Under the pieces are notes generated by a model that saw only the letters and a program-made list of their open reading frames with translations, was not told where the DNA came from and did no database searches. Shown here piece after piece: positions 1 through 5,703 of a DNA stretch of 6,808 nucleotides. A program made the position numbers and the translations under genes. Each line of letters opens with the position of its first letter. Position 1 is the first letter of the stretch. This DNA comes from Nitrospira sp. Its GTDB lineage: Bacteria; Nitrospirota; Nitrospiria; Nitrospirales; Nitrospiraceae. The stretch covers positions 5,211 to 12,018 of the forward strand of contig JABMDH010000001.1 in the NCBI GenBank assembly GCA_015904075.1. The letters run 5' to 3'.

Positions 1-2
1 GG

Positions 3-1217
3 GTAGAGTTTCCCAATGTGCCACAACAGGCTGAGGCGGTTTCCGGGCCAGGAGATGCATCCGAGCAATTTACGTCGCTGCTCGAAAGCTTGGATGCAAT
101 TGCAACGGCGATTCAAGGAGTCGTCGAAGTTCGGATAGCCGAGTCACGCGATACAGCGCCGCCACGATCCGATCACCAGGTGTATGGGCAGAGGCGGAGT
201 ATGTTTCAGGGGCGGGATGATCGCACATTTCAAAAAGAGATTGTCGGTCTCTTTGCCCTTGAGGCCAGGGAATGGCTGGCCCAAATTCAAGCGGCGCTTG
301 AAAAACTTGGAGCCGGTGCTGATGGAGCCATGCGGTCCAAGCTGTATGGGCTGATTTTGAATGGGATCACGAATTTGGCTGGATCAGCCGCCACCGTGCA
401 GCTTTCCGACATTGAGGCGATGGCGTCGAATCTTCTACCTATCCTGCGGGATGTTGCGAAGCCGGAATTACCATGGACCGCGGCGACACTGCGCCCATTA
501 CATGCAGGGCTCGATCGAATTTCAGAGGCGGTATATCGTCTGTCAGGAGAGAGCGCCGATACCGGAACACCGGAGGGAACCGCTAATCACGCTGAGCCGG
601 ACCGGCGAGAGTCGGAGCCGTATTCGGAATCTACAATGCACGATTCTCCAGCTTCTTTGCAAAGATCAGATTGGGCTGCCTCGGCGAGGCCGTTACTCCA
701 TGCATTACAGGAATTACAACGTGCCCGTGCCCGCTCAGTTCAGCCGGCAAGGGATGTATTGGAGACAGTGATCAGTCGTGCCCAGCAGGAAGTTGGAGAA
801 CGGCAGGACAACATTACCGTTGAGGTCATCGAACGTATTCTTCATGATCTCGATCGACTGGATGAAGAGTTTCTCCGTGAGCTGCATGAGCGGGTGCCTG
901 CTATGACGGAACACATCATTCAGCTACGGGAACATGGCAATCTTGATTTTGTGACAGTTTCCCAGTTTGACCCAATCCTGGTTCATGTGGATGCGTTGCA
1001 TCAATCCGCCAAGACTGTCGATGCGGTCACGATTACAATGTTTCTCCAGGGATTGCGGTTCTTTCTCGCAAGTACAGCCTATCGAAAGGTCGACGCCTTG
1101 CCGCAACGATTACGGGCCATGGAAGAGCGGGTTCAGACGTTGATTCCTATGGCCGAGCAGTGGGTTACCCTCGGTCGCCTTGAACGGACATCCATCGAAA
1201 AAATCCTTCCTCTGTGA
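3..1217 (+). CDS. Helical protein with degenerate Hpt-like domain, 5' end possibly outside window
   Basis: The first start codon visible is GTG at 18 (399 aa). It has no Shine-Dalgarno sequence in front, and the frame stays open to the window edge, so the true start may lie upstream. Numbering here is from GTG 18. Residues about 69-145 resemble a histidine-phosphotransfer (Hpt/CheA P1-type) four-helix bundle: an acidic first helix around 71-98, then ITNLAGSAATVQLSDIE at 117-133, which parallels the family signature HTLKGSA..VGL..IE. The phospho-accepting His position is Thr118 and the usual Lys is Ala121, so phosphotransfer is unlikely. Residues about 180-215 form a low-complexity, charged linker. 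Residues 220-399 are predicted mostly helical, with long charged helices (about 245-305 and 360-380), and match no family I recognise. No signal peptide or membrane segment is seen. Family knowledge places such domains in CheA/ChpA-like signalling; a structural or regulatory role here is inference. The downstream gene is 383 bases away and probably independent. Confidence 0.75.
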   Translation, partial: VEFPNVPQQAEAVSGPGDASEQFTSLLESLDAIATAIQGVVEVRIAESRDTAPPRSDHQVYGQRRSMFQGRDDRTFQKEIVGLFALEAREWLAQIQAALEKLGAGADGAMRSKLYGLILNGITNLAGSAATVQLSDIEAMASNLLPILRDVAKPELPWTAATLRPLHAGLDRISEAVYRLSGESADTGTPEGTANHAEPDRRESEPYSESTMHDSPASLQRSDWAASARPLLHALQELQRARARSVQPARDVLETVISRAQQEVGERQDNITVEVIERILHDLDRLDEEFLRELHERVPAMTEHIIQLREHGNLDFVTVSQFDPILVHVDALHQSAKTVDAVTITMFLQGLRFFLASTAYRKVDALPQRLRAMEERVQTLIPMAEQWVTLGRLERTSIEKILPL

Positions 1218-1413
1218 AGTGAGGCGCTGACTGGGTGCGCCTTCGCTGACCGTCCTGCGCTCCATTGTTAATGTAGTAGACGGATAGCACCATGGGTTGT
1301 AGCCCCTGGTGTGACACACACATCACGCCATAAGTTCTGAAGAAGTATCAGAAAATCATGCCCAATAATATGGCATCGTGCTCGATATCGCGTACTGACA
1401 GGATAGGCGTGGT

Positions 1414-1459
1414 CCATCCACATGGATATCCACATATCACGCACAGACTTTGTGGACAG
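1414..1459. repeat. Cluster of three DnaA-box-like sequences
   Basis: Compared with the consensus TTATCCACA, three sites occur within 46 bases: CCATCCACA at 1414-1422 (7 of 9), ATATCCACA at 1426-1434 (8 of 9), and TGTGGACAG at 1451-1459 on the opposite strand (7 of 9). All three keep the TCCACA core. The first two are 12 bases apart, about one helical turn, and share the direct repeat ATCCACAT. An AT-rich stretch follows at 1464-1507. The arrangement recalls an origin or a DnaA-regulated promoter, but no replication gene is in the window, so the function is only a suggestion. Confidence 0.3.
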
Positions 1460-1583
1460 GTGAAAGGAAAATAAATAAATAGTCAGAAGAAATTACCTAA
1501 ATTATCTCCTGCTTCTGGTGGTGTGCCTTGCAGTTTTTGCTCAGATCGTGTTAATGCCGTGTCGGATTAGCTTGTCGGTTTGT

Positions 1584-1591
1584 AAGGAGGG
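1584..1591 (+). promoter_or_regulatory. Shine-Dalgarno sequence for the 1601 gene
   Basis: AAGGAGGG lies 9 bases before the GTG at 1601. It is close to a perfect anti-16S match and fixes GTG 1601 as the start, although GTG is not the commonest start codon. Confidence 0.85.
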
Positions 1592-1600
1592 TAGGCGTCG

Positions 1601-2122
1601 GTGCCAAAACTTGTTACGATTCAACATCCTGAAGAAGTTGCGAAGCAGGCGCGCGAGTATGTGAAGACCTACATCTTAATGCCATCGGGTTTAGTGGGCA
1701 TGTTTTGTCTGATTGTTGGAGTCATAGGGCTCGGATATCAGCTGATCGCATCGGAGAGCTATACGTGGGACACGTTTTACTACAGTTCCGGCTTGATGGC
1801 CTTAGGAGTGCTGATTGGTACGGCGCAAACTCAGTACCACTTGTATTTATTCAGACAGTTTCCCGACGCTCTGGCGGCACGGATGCGGCGGGGGCCGACC
1901 ACTCAGAGAGCACTAACCAAGAAGGACGTGCAGGTTCCAGAAATCAACCATCCTGGACGTCCCTTGCTTCCTCTTGCCTATCTAGCCGGTATCGCGGCTC
2001 TTCTGGGCAGCGCCGTGCTGGCGGCTCTTTATGGGCAGGTGAATACCGTTCCGGCGGTGATGATCCCCTGGGCTGGGTTCTATTGGGCGAAGTTATTCTT
2101 TTGGCGGAGCGTCATCAAGTAG
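1601..2122 (+). CDS. Hypothetical four-helix integral membrane protein
   Basis: A 173-aa protein with a GTG start placed by a strong Shine-Dalgarno sequence. Hydropathy by eye gives four membrane segments in two hairpins: about 27-49 and 59-81, then 122-145 and 148-168. Between the hairpins is a soluble loop of about 40 residues that is rich in Arg, Lys and Gln (85-120, including RMRRGPTTQR at 94-103). The N-terminal 24 residues are amphipathic and charged, without a cleavable signal. The basic loop suggests, by the positive-inside rule, that it faces the cytoplasm. I recognise no family motif or catalytic residues, so no function is proposed. The gene stands alone, 383 bases after its neighbour, and ends in a terminator hairpin that includes its stop codon, so it is probably monocistronic. 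Its convergent partner is lpxD, 13 bases away. Confidence 0.85.
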   Translation: MPKLVTIQHPEEVAKQAREYVKTYILMPSGLVGMFCLIVGVIGLGYQLIASESYTWDTFYYSSGLMALGVLIGTAQTQYHLYLFRQFPDALAARMRRGPTTQRALTKKDVQVPEINHPGRPLLPLAYLAGIAALLGSAVLAALYGQVNTVPAVMIPWAGFYWAKLFFWRSVIK

Positions 2123-2145
2123 GGCCACACGGGGGCTACTTTTTT
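2117..2145 (+). terminator. Intrinsic terminator between convergent genes
   Basis: AAGTAG at 2117-2122 pairs with CTACTT at 2136-2141 around a G/C-rich 13-base interior, and the T-run 2140-2145 follows. The left arm contains the TAG stop of the membrane protein gene; the right arm contains the complement of the lpxD stop codon (2136-2138). The T-run serves the plus strand. On the minus strand the hairpin would lie at the very end of lpxD but lacks a U-tract. The perfect stem is only 6 bp, so strength is uncertain. Confidence 0.6.
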
Positions 2146-3227
2146 CTAGGCCGTGTCGGCGTAGTGCGTGGTGACCGTGGCTTCGACTGCTTCTCCAGAG
2201 TCTCAACCCGTTGCTCGAGGCTTTGTACAAGCTTATGCAACTCAGGTAAATGGTGAATGACCCCTTGAACCCGCAAGGCCCGATCCCGCGGTAATGCCGG
2301 GGATCCTCCGACAATCTGGTTCGATTCGATGCTTCGATGCACTCCTGACTTGGCGGCGATCATGACTTGGTCGCCAATCTGAATGTGGTCTGAAAGACCC
2401 GCTTGTCCGCCGATAACGACATGATGGCCGATCGTGGTGCTGCCGGCAATACCGACTTGAGCGACGAGAATGCAGTGTGCTCCCACCGTGACGTTATGGG
2501 CGATCTGAACCAGATTGTCGACTTTTGTGCCTTGCTTGATGCGGGTTGCGCCGAGCGTGGCGCGATCGACGGTCACATTGGCGCCTAATTCGACATCGTC
2601 TTCGATGACAACGCCGCCAAGCTGCGGGATTTTGTGATGGCGGCCTTGATGCGGGACATATCCGAACCCGTCTGCGCCGATCACGGTTCCGCTATGGACG
2701 ATCACTCGGGCGCCGAGTGAGCAGCCTTCCCGTACGACGACATTCGGGTACAAGATACAATCATCTCCGATTTTCGAGTCCGATCCCACAAACACACCAG
2801 GGTAGAGCGTAACCCGTGCTCCGATACTGACACGGTCGCCGAGTGTCACAAACGGCCAAATCGAAGGGTCGACTCCGATGATGACATCGGTTCCGCGAGT
2901 CATGTCTTCGGCGATGCCGCGAGGAACCGCAGGACGGACACAGAATTGCTGGGCTACCTGGGCGAACGCCATCAAGGGATGGCCGACTACGATCTGTGGA
3001 ATGGCAAGCTCCGAGAAGTGACGGTGGACGAGCAAGGCAGCTGCCTGGAGATGTACAGCGGCACTGAATGCCTTGTCGTTGGCAACGAATGACAATGAGC
3101 GGGGAGTCGATTCTCCCAGGCCGGCCAGTTCGAACACCTGGGTTTGGTCATTGCCATGAATCGTGCCGCCGACGACCTGATGAATCTGCGCCAGGGTCAG
3201 GGGACTCGGTAGCTGTGGAATGGACAT
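2136..3227 (-). CDS. lpxD: UDP-3-O-(3-hydroxyacyl)glucosamine N-acyltransferase LpxD
   Basis: LpxD transfers a 3-hydroxyacyl chain from acyl carrier protein to the 2-amino group of UDP-3-O-acylglucosamine, the third step of lipid A (Raetz pathway) synthesis in the cytoplasm. The protein has 363 aa, a usual family length (about 340-360). Residues 1-100 form the N-terminal uridine-binding domain. Residues about 105-305 are left-handed beta-helix hexapeptide repeats (patterns such as IGDD, LGAR, VGAH, IGHH). The LpxD signature GADGFGYVP is at 184-192, and the catalytic His is in NLVQIAHNV (His244, equivalent to E. coli His239). Residues 328-347 look like the short C-terminal coiled coil of the trimer, followed by a basic Arg/Pro tail. 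The frame stays open another 94 codons upstream, but that stretch overlaps the preceding acyl carrier protein gene and is a shadow. ATG at 3227 is preceded by AAGG and starts 7 bases after that gene's stop, so the two are probably cotranscribed. The product and its likely acyl donor are thus encoded side by side. Confidence 0.96.
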   Translation of the reverse strand: MSIPQLPSPLTLAQIHQVVGGTIHGNDQTQVFELAGLGESTPRSLSFVANDKAFSAAVHLQAAALLVHRHFSELAIPQIVVGHPLMAFAQVAQQFCVRPAVPRGIAEDMTRGTDVIIGVDPSIWPFVTLGDRVSIGARVTLYPGVFVGSDSKIGDDCILYPNVVVREGCSLGARVIVHSGTVIGADGFGYVPHQGRHHKIPQLGGVVIEDDVELGANVTVDRATLGATRIKQGTKVDNLVQIAHNVTVGAHCILVAQVGIAGSTTIGHHVVIGGQAGLSDHIQIGDQVMIAAKSGVHRSIESNQIVGGSPALPRDRALRVQGVIHHLPELHKLVQSLEQRVETLEKQSKPRSPRTTPTRPRKK

Positions 3228-3234
3228 CAGTTCA

Positions 3235-3636
3235 TTACCTTTTCTTTTTTTGGGGGGCAGAAACTTTTTTGGGAGCAGGCTTTTTCTTCGAGACAGGTGC
3301 TTTCTTGGAAACAGGTGTCTTCTTAGGCGCAGGCGCCTTCTTCTTTGCAGCCGCACGCGGCGCTGGTTTGGCTTTGGCAGGTGCGTTGCCCGGAGAGGGG
3401 AGCCGTTGTTGCACATAGGCCGCGACTGACCCGACCGTGCTGAGCCCAGGAAGGTCTTGATCCGGTATCTGGATCTTGAATCGGTCTTCGATTTCAAACA
3501 GCAACTCAATGACAGCGACGGAGTCGAGTCCCAGATCGTCTCGCAGGTGATGCGATGCCGTAATGGAAGAGGGGGCTCGTTTCAGATAGGTGGCAAGCGA
3601 TTGAATGATCTGAGTGGTAACCGCAACATCGGTCAT
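3235..3636 (-). CDS. Acyl carrier protein with C-terminal Lys/Ala/Pro-rich tail
   Basis: Residues 1-80 are an acyl carrier protein domain. The phosphopantetheine attachment motif is LGLDSV at 35-40 with Ser39, followed by the acidic recognition helix ([13 protein letters not shown], 41-53). The motif is DSV, not the common DSL. Residues about 85-133 form an unusual basic tail built of repeated short units such as [10 protein letters not shown] and KKKPAPKK, resembling histone H1 or AlgP-type C termini. Standard carrier proteins have about 80 aa, so this one is about 50 residues longer. The tail is probably unstructured and would strongly change the charge of a normally acidic protein. Start ATG 3636 has AAGGAG 8 bases upstream. 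It lies after a FabF-type ketosynthase remnant (141-base gap) and 7 bases before lpxD, so a role carrying 3-hydroxyacyl chains for lipid A or a special fatty acid is a reasonable inference. Whether it is the housekeeping AcpP cannot be told. Confidence 0.9.
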   Translation of the reverse strand: MTDVAVTTQIIQSLATYLKRAPSSITASHHLRDDLGLDSVAVIELLFEIEDRFKIQIPDQDLPGLSTVGSVAAYVQQRLPSPGNAPAKAKPAPRAAAKKKAPAPKKTPVSKKAPVSKKKPAPKKVSAPQKKKR

Positions 3637-3777
3637 CGTGGATGCTCCTTCATGAAAATGATAATCCCGACAGCAAGCTGCGGGAAAAGCTCAAAACATT
3701 CCTATCCCCGTGGCGGTATTTCCACGGTGTGCGGTAGGGAATTCTATGGAGGCAATTGAACGAGCGGCATGATGTAC
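3637..3777 (-). promoter_or_regulatory. Leader of the acyl carrier protein gene with two hairpins
   Basis: This 141-base gap on the minus strand contains two inverted repeats. One is CCGTGG/CCACGG (3708-3713 with 3722-3727) around an 8-base loop. The other is at 3665-3685, where TCCCG-CAG pairs with CTG-T-CGGGA around a 4-base loop with one bulge; on the minus strand it is followed by ATTATCATTTTC. The second could act as a weak terminator or attenuator before the acyl carrier protein. No clear promoter was found. The Shine-Dalgarno sequence AAGGAG at 3645-3650 ends the leader. Confidence 0.35.
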
Positions 3778-4173
3778 TCATGCGACAAACTTTTTCAGGA
3801 CCACGGTGGCATTGTTGCTCCCAAATCCGAACGAATTCACAAGGGCGGTCCGTATCTTTCGCTCTTGGAGTGAACGGCTGATTCCTTCCAGGCGGCAGGC
3901 CGGATCAGGGTCATCATAGTTCGCGGTCGGATGGATCTGTCCCGTGTGAATGGTCAACGTCGAAGCGATGGCGCCAAGGGCGCCGGCGGCACCCAACGTA
4001 TGGCCGATCAGCGATTTGGTCGCGCTGATGGCAATTTTGTCCGCGCGGCTCTTGAACAGGTGCTTAATCGCTTTCACCTCCATTGCATCGCCGATCGAGG
4101 TGGACGTGGCGTGGGCATTGATATAATCCACCTGAGCTGGCGTCATGCCCGCCGAGTCGAGGGCCAGCTTCAT
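3778..4173 (-). CDS. fabF: C-terminal fragment of beta-ketoacyl-ACP synthase (FabF type), probably non-functional
   Basis: FabF condenses malonyl-ACP with acyl-ACP in fatty acid elongation and normally has about 410 aa. This frame encodes only 131 aa, matching the C-terminal third. It has VDYINAHATST at 15-25 with active-site His21, SLIGHTLGAAGA at 54-65 with conserved Lys53 and His58, and the terminal NSFGFGSNNA at 113-122. The first active-site His motif has Ala where Gly is usual. The N-terminal two thirds, including the catalytic Cys nucleophile, is absent. The apparent ATG at 4173 corresponds to an internal Met of the family (…CMKLAL… in full-length proteins) and has no Shine-Dalgarno sequence. 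It overlaps the lptF stop by four bases (ATGA), which looks like translational coupling but more likely results from the join. Without the Cys it cannot act as a ketosynthase. A full fabF next to the acyl carrier protein gene was probably the ancestral order. Confidence 0.88.
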   Translation of the reverse strand: MKLALDSAGMTPAQVDYINAHATSTSIGDAMEVKAIKHLFKSRADKIAISATKSLIGHTLGAAGALGAIASTLTIHTGQIHPTANYDDPDPACRLEGISRSLQERKIRTALVNSFGFGSNNATVVLKKFVA

Positions 4174-4190
4174 AGTGATGTTGGAAAGGC
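4165..4190 (-). other. lptF::fabF junction (deletion or misassembly breakpoint)
   Basis: On the minus strand the lptF frame reads YYKDLAFPTSL and stops where the family continues into its fourth membrane segment. The fabF frame begins to match its family at MKLALDSAG, overlapping by four bases. Upstream of that Met the fabF frame gives RLSNIT, which does not fit the family. The breakpoint is therefore probably within about ten bases of 4174. No insertion sequence, target duplication or long repeat is visible at the joint. The minimum missing DNA, if the two genes were adjacent, is roughly 1.1 kb (about 90 codons of lptF and 280 of fabF); it would be more if lptG or others lay between. Confidence 0.75.
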
Positions 4191-5033
4191 GAGATCTTTG
4201 TAGTACTCCATCAAGCGACGCAGGCCGGTTGTGTCCTTTTCCCCGCCTTGCCGGATCATCGCCATAATCTGTTCGTAGGTCGGGCGCTCTTCGGCGGCTG
4301 CGTAGTTGCTCTGGCTCAAGCTCAATTTGATATCGTAGCTCGCAAAAGACACGAGACGGTATTGATCGACCTGATCCGGATGGGTATGGATGACGCCATT
4401 GACGAGGCGCAGGGCAACCTGGTTGTTCGCCTGATCCATGAACACCTGATAGTCCTCCGCCACAATGATGCGCGGTTCCTTGGCCGTCCGCTCATCCGAT
4501 ACAAAAATGCCTTTCGTGGACCGGCCGTCGACGGCATCGGGAACATAAATCACCATGTGCGGAATCGGCTCGTTAAACGTACCTCGTTCCAGCGCGAGGA
4601 CAAGCTGATCCTTCAGCAAGTTGAGCGCAACCTTCTTAAGATTTAATGAGCTCCAAGGTTGTCCCCACTGGGAGAGGACTAGTGTGAGACCGAAGACTGT
4701 CAGGGCGAAGAGAAATACCGGTTGAGACAGGCGGAAGAGACTTAGCCCTGCAGCCCGCATCGCCACGAGTTCCTTATCGTAGGATAAACGGCCGAAGGCC
4801 GTAATGGATGCGATGAGTCCGGCGATTGGAAGGGTCAATACCAAGCCGGATGGCAACAGCATGGCAATCACTTTCAAGACCGACCATAAGCCGACGCCCT
4901 TTGACACCAGTAATTCGACGAGACGCAGCAATTCCCTCGTCAACATGACAAAACAGAGCGCACCAAGGCTCAGGCCGAACGGGGAGAGTAGTTCGGTGAA
5001 AATGTAGCGATCAAGCAGAGTTCGTAGGATCAC
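4170..5033 (-). CDS. lptF: LptF/LptG-family LPS export permease, C-terminally truncated
   Basis: LptF and LptG form the inner-membrane channel of the LptB2FG transporter, which extracts lipopolysaccharide and passes it to LptC/LptA. The family has six membrane helices, three on each side of a periplasmic beta-jellyroll, and about 360-390 aa. From GTG 5033 this frame has 287 aa. Helix 1 is at about 15-35, helix 2 at 52-80, and the cytoplasmic coupling segment SYDKELVAMRAAGLS at 84-98 contacts LptB. Helix 3 is at 103-122, and the jellyroll runs from about 124 to 250. It then ends 37 residues later in YYKDLAFPTSL, so helices 4-6 are missing and the product is unlikely to work. GTG 5063 would add ten residues, but a promoter -10 box overlaps that codon, so 5033 (AAGAG four bases upstream, N terminus ILRTLLDRYIF typical of the family) is preferred. 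LptF is favoured over LptG from the jellyroll pattern, not proven. Confidence 0.85.
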   Translation of the reverse strand: MILRTLLDRYIFTELLSPFGLSLGALCFVMLTRELLRLVELLVSKGVGLWSVLKVIAMLLPSGLVLTLPIAGLIASITAFGRLSYDKELVAMRAAGLSLFRLSQPVFLFALTVFGLTLVLSQWGQPWSSLNLKKVALNLLKDQLVLALERGTFNEPIPHMVIYVPDAVDGRSTKGIFVSDERTAKEPRIIVAEDYQVFMDQANNQVALRLVNGVIHTHPDQVDQYRLVSFASYDIKLSLSQSNYAAAEERPTYEQIMAMIRQGGEKDTTGLRRLMEYYKDLAFPTSL

Positions 5034-5061
5034 AGGGCTCTTAGGTGGCGGTGACAGGAAC

Positions 5062-5090
5062 ACTATAGGGGAGTCCTGTCTGCTTGTAAA
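5062..5090 (-). promoter_or_regulatory. Sigma-70-type promoter for lptF
   Basis: On the minus strand, TTTACA (5090-5085, 5 of 6 to the -35 consensus) is followed after 17 bases by TATAGT (5067-5062, 5 of 6 to the -10 consensus). Transcription would begin near 5055, inside the longest possible frame. The GTG at 5063 would then be excluded as a start, which supports GTG 5033. This is a sequence match only. Confidence 0.6.
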
Positions 5091-5124
5091 CCTCGCGCAT
5101 GAATCTTGTTTGCAAAAGAATCGC

Positions 5125-5153
5125 TTGACAGGGTATGGGCGCTATGGTACATG
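5125..5153 (+). promoter_or_regulatory. Candidate promoter of the cold-shock gene
   Basis: A perfect -35 hexamer TTGACA (5125-5130) is followed after 17 bases by TACATG (5148-5153), a poor -10 (3 of 6). If used, transcription starts near 5160 and leaves a leader of about 160 bases, the size seen in cspA-type cold-shock mRNAs. A second -10-like word, TATATT at 5241-5246, has no matching -35. Confidence 0.4.
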
Positions 5154-5273
5154 CAGCGCGGTTTTCCTCCACATGATGGGTCCCGTGAGCGATGCAATAC
5201 TTGTGCAGGTGCCCGTCGGTTCTACCCGCCAGGTTCGACTTATATTACCTAGTCGTGTCTCAACCGCGGTTTC

Positions 5274-5303
5274 GTGGCTAGGGGGCTCGTTGCCCATGGC
5301 CAT
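5274..5303 (+). promoter_or_regulatory. Hairpin just before the cold-shock gene ribosome site
   Basis: GTGGCTA at 5274-5280 pairs with 5297-5303 (including two G-T pairs), and GGGC 5283-5286 pairs with GCCC 5292-5295 around a TCGTT loop, with a small internal bulge between. The stem ends 4-5 bases before the Shine-Dalgarno AAAGGAGGAG (5308-5317), so it could influence ribosome access. Thermo-responsive leader structures are known for cspA; a similar role here is inference. Confidence 0.35.
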
Positions 5304-5321
5304 TAGGAAAGGAGGAGTGTT

Positions 5322-5540
5322 GTGAAGACAAAGGGAACAGTGAAGTGGTTCAACGATCGGAAAGGGTTTGGGTTTATCCGTCTTGATAGCGGCGAAGACG
5401 TCTTTGTCCACTATTCCGCATTACAGGGGGATGGGTTCAAGACTTTAAAAGAAGGTGAAAATGTTGAGTTTGAAATTGTGCAGGGAGCGAAAGGCCCTCA
5501 AGCCGCCAATGTGTTGAAATCAGCCATCGCTGCTTCCTAA
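5322..5540 (+). CDS. Cold-shock domain protein (CspA family)
   Basis: A 72-aa single cold-shock domain, the normal family length (about 65-75). The protein is a five-stranded OB-fold beta-barrel that binds single-stranded RNA and DNA and acts as an RNA chaperone in the cytoplasm. RNP1 is KGFGFI at 14-19 and RNP2 is VFVHY at 27-31, with the conserved start GTVKWFN at 5-11 and the C-terminal GPQAANV at 58-64. The GTG at 5322 has a strong AAAGGAGGAG about 5 bases upstream and is the only reasonable start. The gene is monocistronic: it is divergent from lptF and followed by hairpins. The long structured leader suggests post-transcriptional control. Whether expression is cold-induced or constitutive cannot be told, since many family members are not cold-inducible. 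Confidence 0.96.
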   Translation: MKTKGTVKWFNDRKGFGFIRLDSGEDVFVHYSALQGDGFKTLKEGENVEFEIVQGAKGPQAANVLKSAIAAS

Positions 5541-5600
5541 ATAGGTACCAGCGTGCTATTTCGGTGAATGGGCCTGTCTTCTCTTGGAGGACAGGCCCAT
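5539..5600 (+). terminator. Terminator hairpins after the cold-shock gene
   Basis: A perfect 11-bp stem pairs ATGGGCCTGTC (5568-5578) with GACAGGCCCAT (5590-5600); further pairing inside can shrink the loop to a few bases. Just before it, AAATAG (5539-5544, overlapping the stop) pairs with CTATTT (5556-5561). The strong stem is followed by CGTGTTGTAA instead of a clean T-run, so termination may be partial, or the stem may mainly protect the mRNA 3' end. Confidence 0.6.
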
Positions 5601-5652
5601 CGTGTTGTAATAGACTGCCGCCATAATTCCTCCATTTTCTCGACAAAACCTC

Positions 5653-5679
5653 TTGATACTGTTAGCGTTTGCCTATTCT
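5653..5679 (+). promoter_or_regulatory. Weak promoter candidate for the TPR gene
   Basis: TTGATA (5653-5658) and TATTCT (5674-5679, 4 of 6) are separated by only 15 bases, shorter than ideal. It lies in the right place after the terminator and about 25 bases before the start codon, so it is listed with low confidence. Confidence 0.25.
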
Positions 5680-5703
5680 TGGTAAGAGGGACTTGTCTTG
5701 CCC

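Larger units (their letters stand above)
1218..1600. other. 383-base intergenic region with hairpins and an AT-rich tract
   Basis: No convincing ORF is present. Two inverted repeats follow the first gene. One at 1221-1243 has a 7-bp stem (one G-T pair) around a 9-base loop. The other at 1288-1311 pairs CACCA.GGG with CCC.TGGTG, with one mismatch and a 6-base loop. Neither is followed by a T-run, so they are weak terminator candidates. Further on lie three DnaA-box-like words (1414-1459), an (AAAT)3 run at 1469-1480 and a tandem 9-mer AAATTAYCT at 1490-1507. I found no good sigma-70 promoter for the gene at 1601, although one must presumably lie here. A small RNA or unusual regulatory site is possible but nothing identifies it. 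Confidence 0.5.

Noticed and set aside
1110..1319. Minus-strand frame spanning the end of the first gene and the gap
   Set aside because: It has no ribosome site, its composition is random, and most of it is antisense to the Hpt-like gene.
1309..1325. GTGTGACACACACATCAC as an operator-like palindrome
   Set aside because: It is short, simple-sequence (CA repeat) and not placed near a recognisable promoter.
1705..2256. A 183-codon plus-strand frame overlapping the membrane protein
   Set aside because: It is Ser/Arg/Gly-rich with no ribosome site and runs through the terminator into antisense of lpxD; the overlapping frame has clear membrane helices and a strong ribosome site.
3068..3429. Plus-strand frames with Phe/Gly/Ala-rich membrane-like sequence
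   Set aside because: They are antisense shadows of the repeated Lys/Ala/Pro codons of the carrier protein tail and of lpxD, and have no start context.
3228..3509. A 94-residue N-terminal extension of lpxD in the same open frame
   Set aside because: It overlaps the acyl carrier protein gene in another frame, is a low-complexity Arg/Leu/Lys-rich shadow of the repeat tail, and LpxD homology starts at MSIPQ (3227) after a ribosome site.
4170..4173. The ATGA overlap as a genuine translationally coupled gene pair
   Set aside because: Both proteins are missing essential domains exactly at this point, and the ATG is an internal Met in the FabF family.
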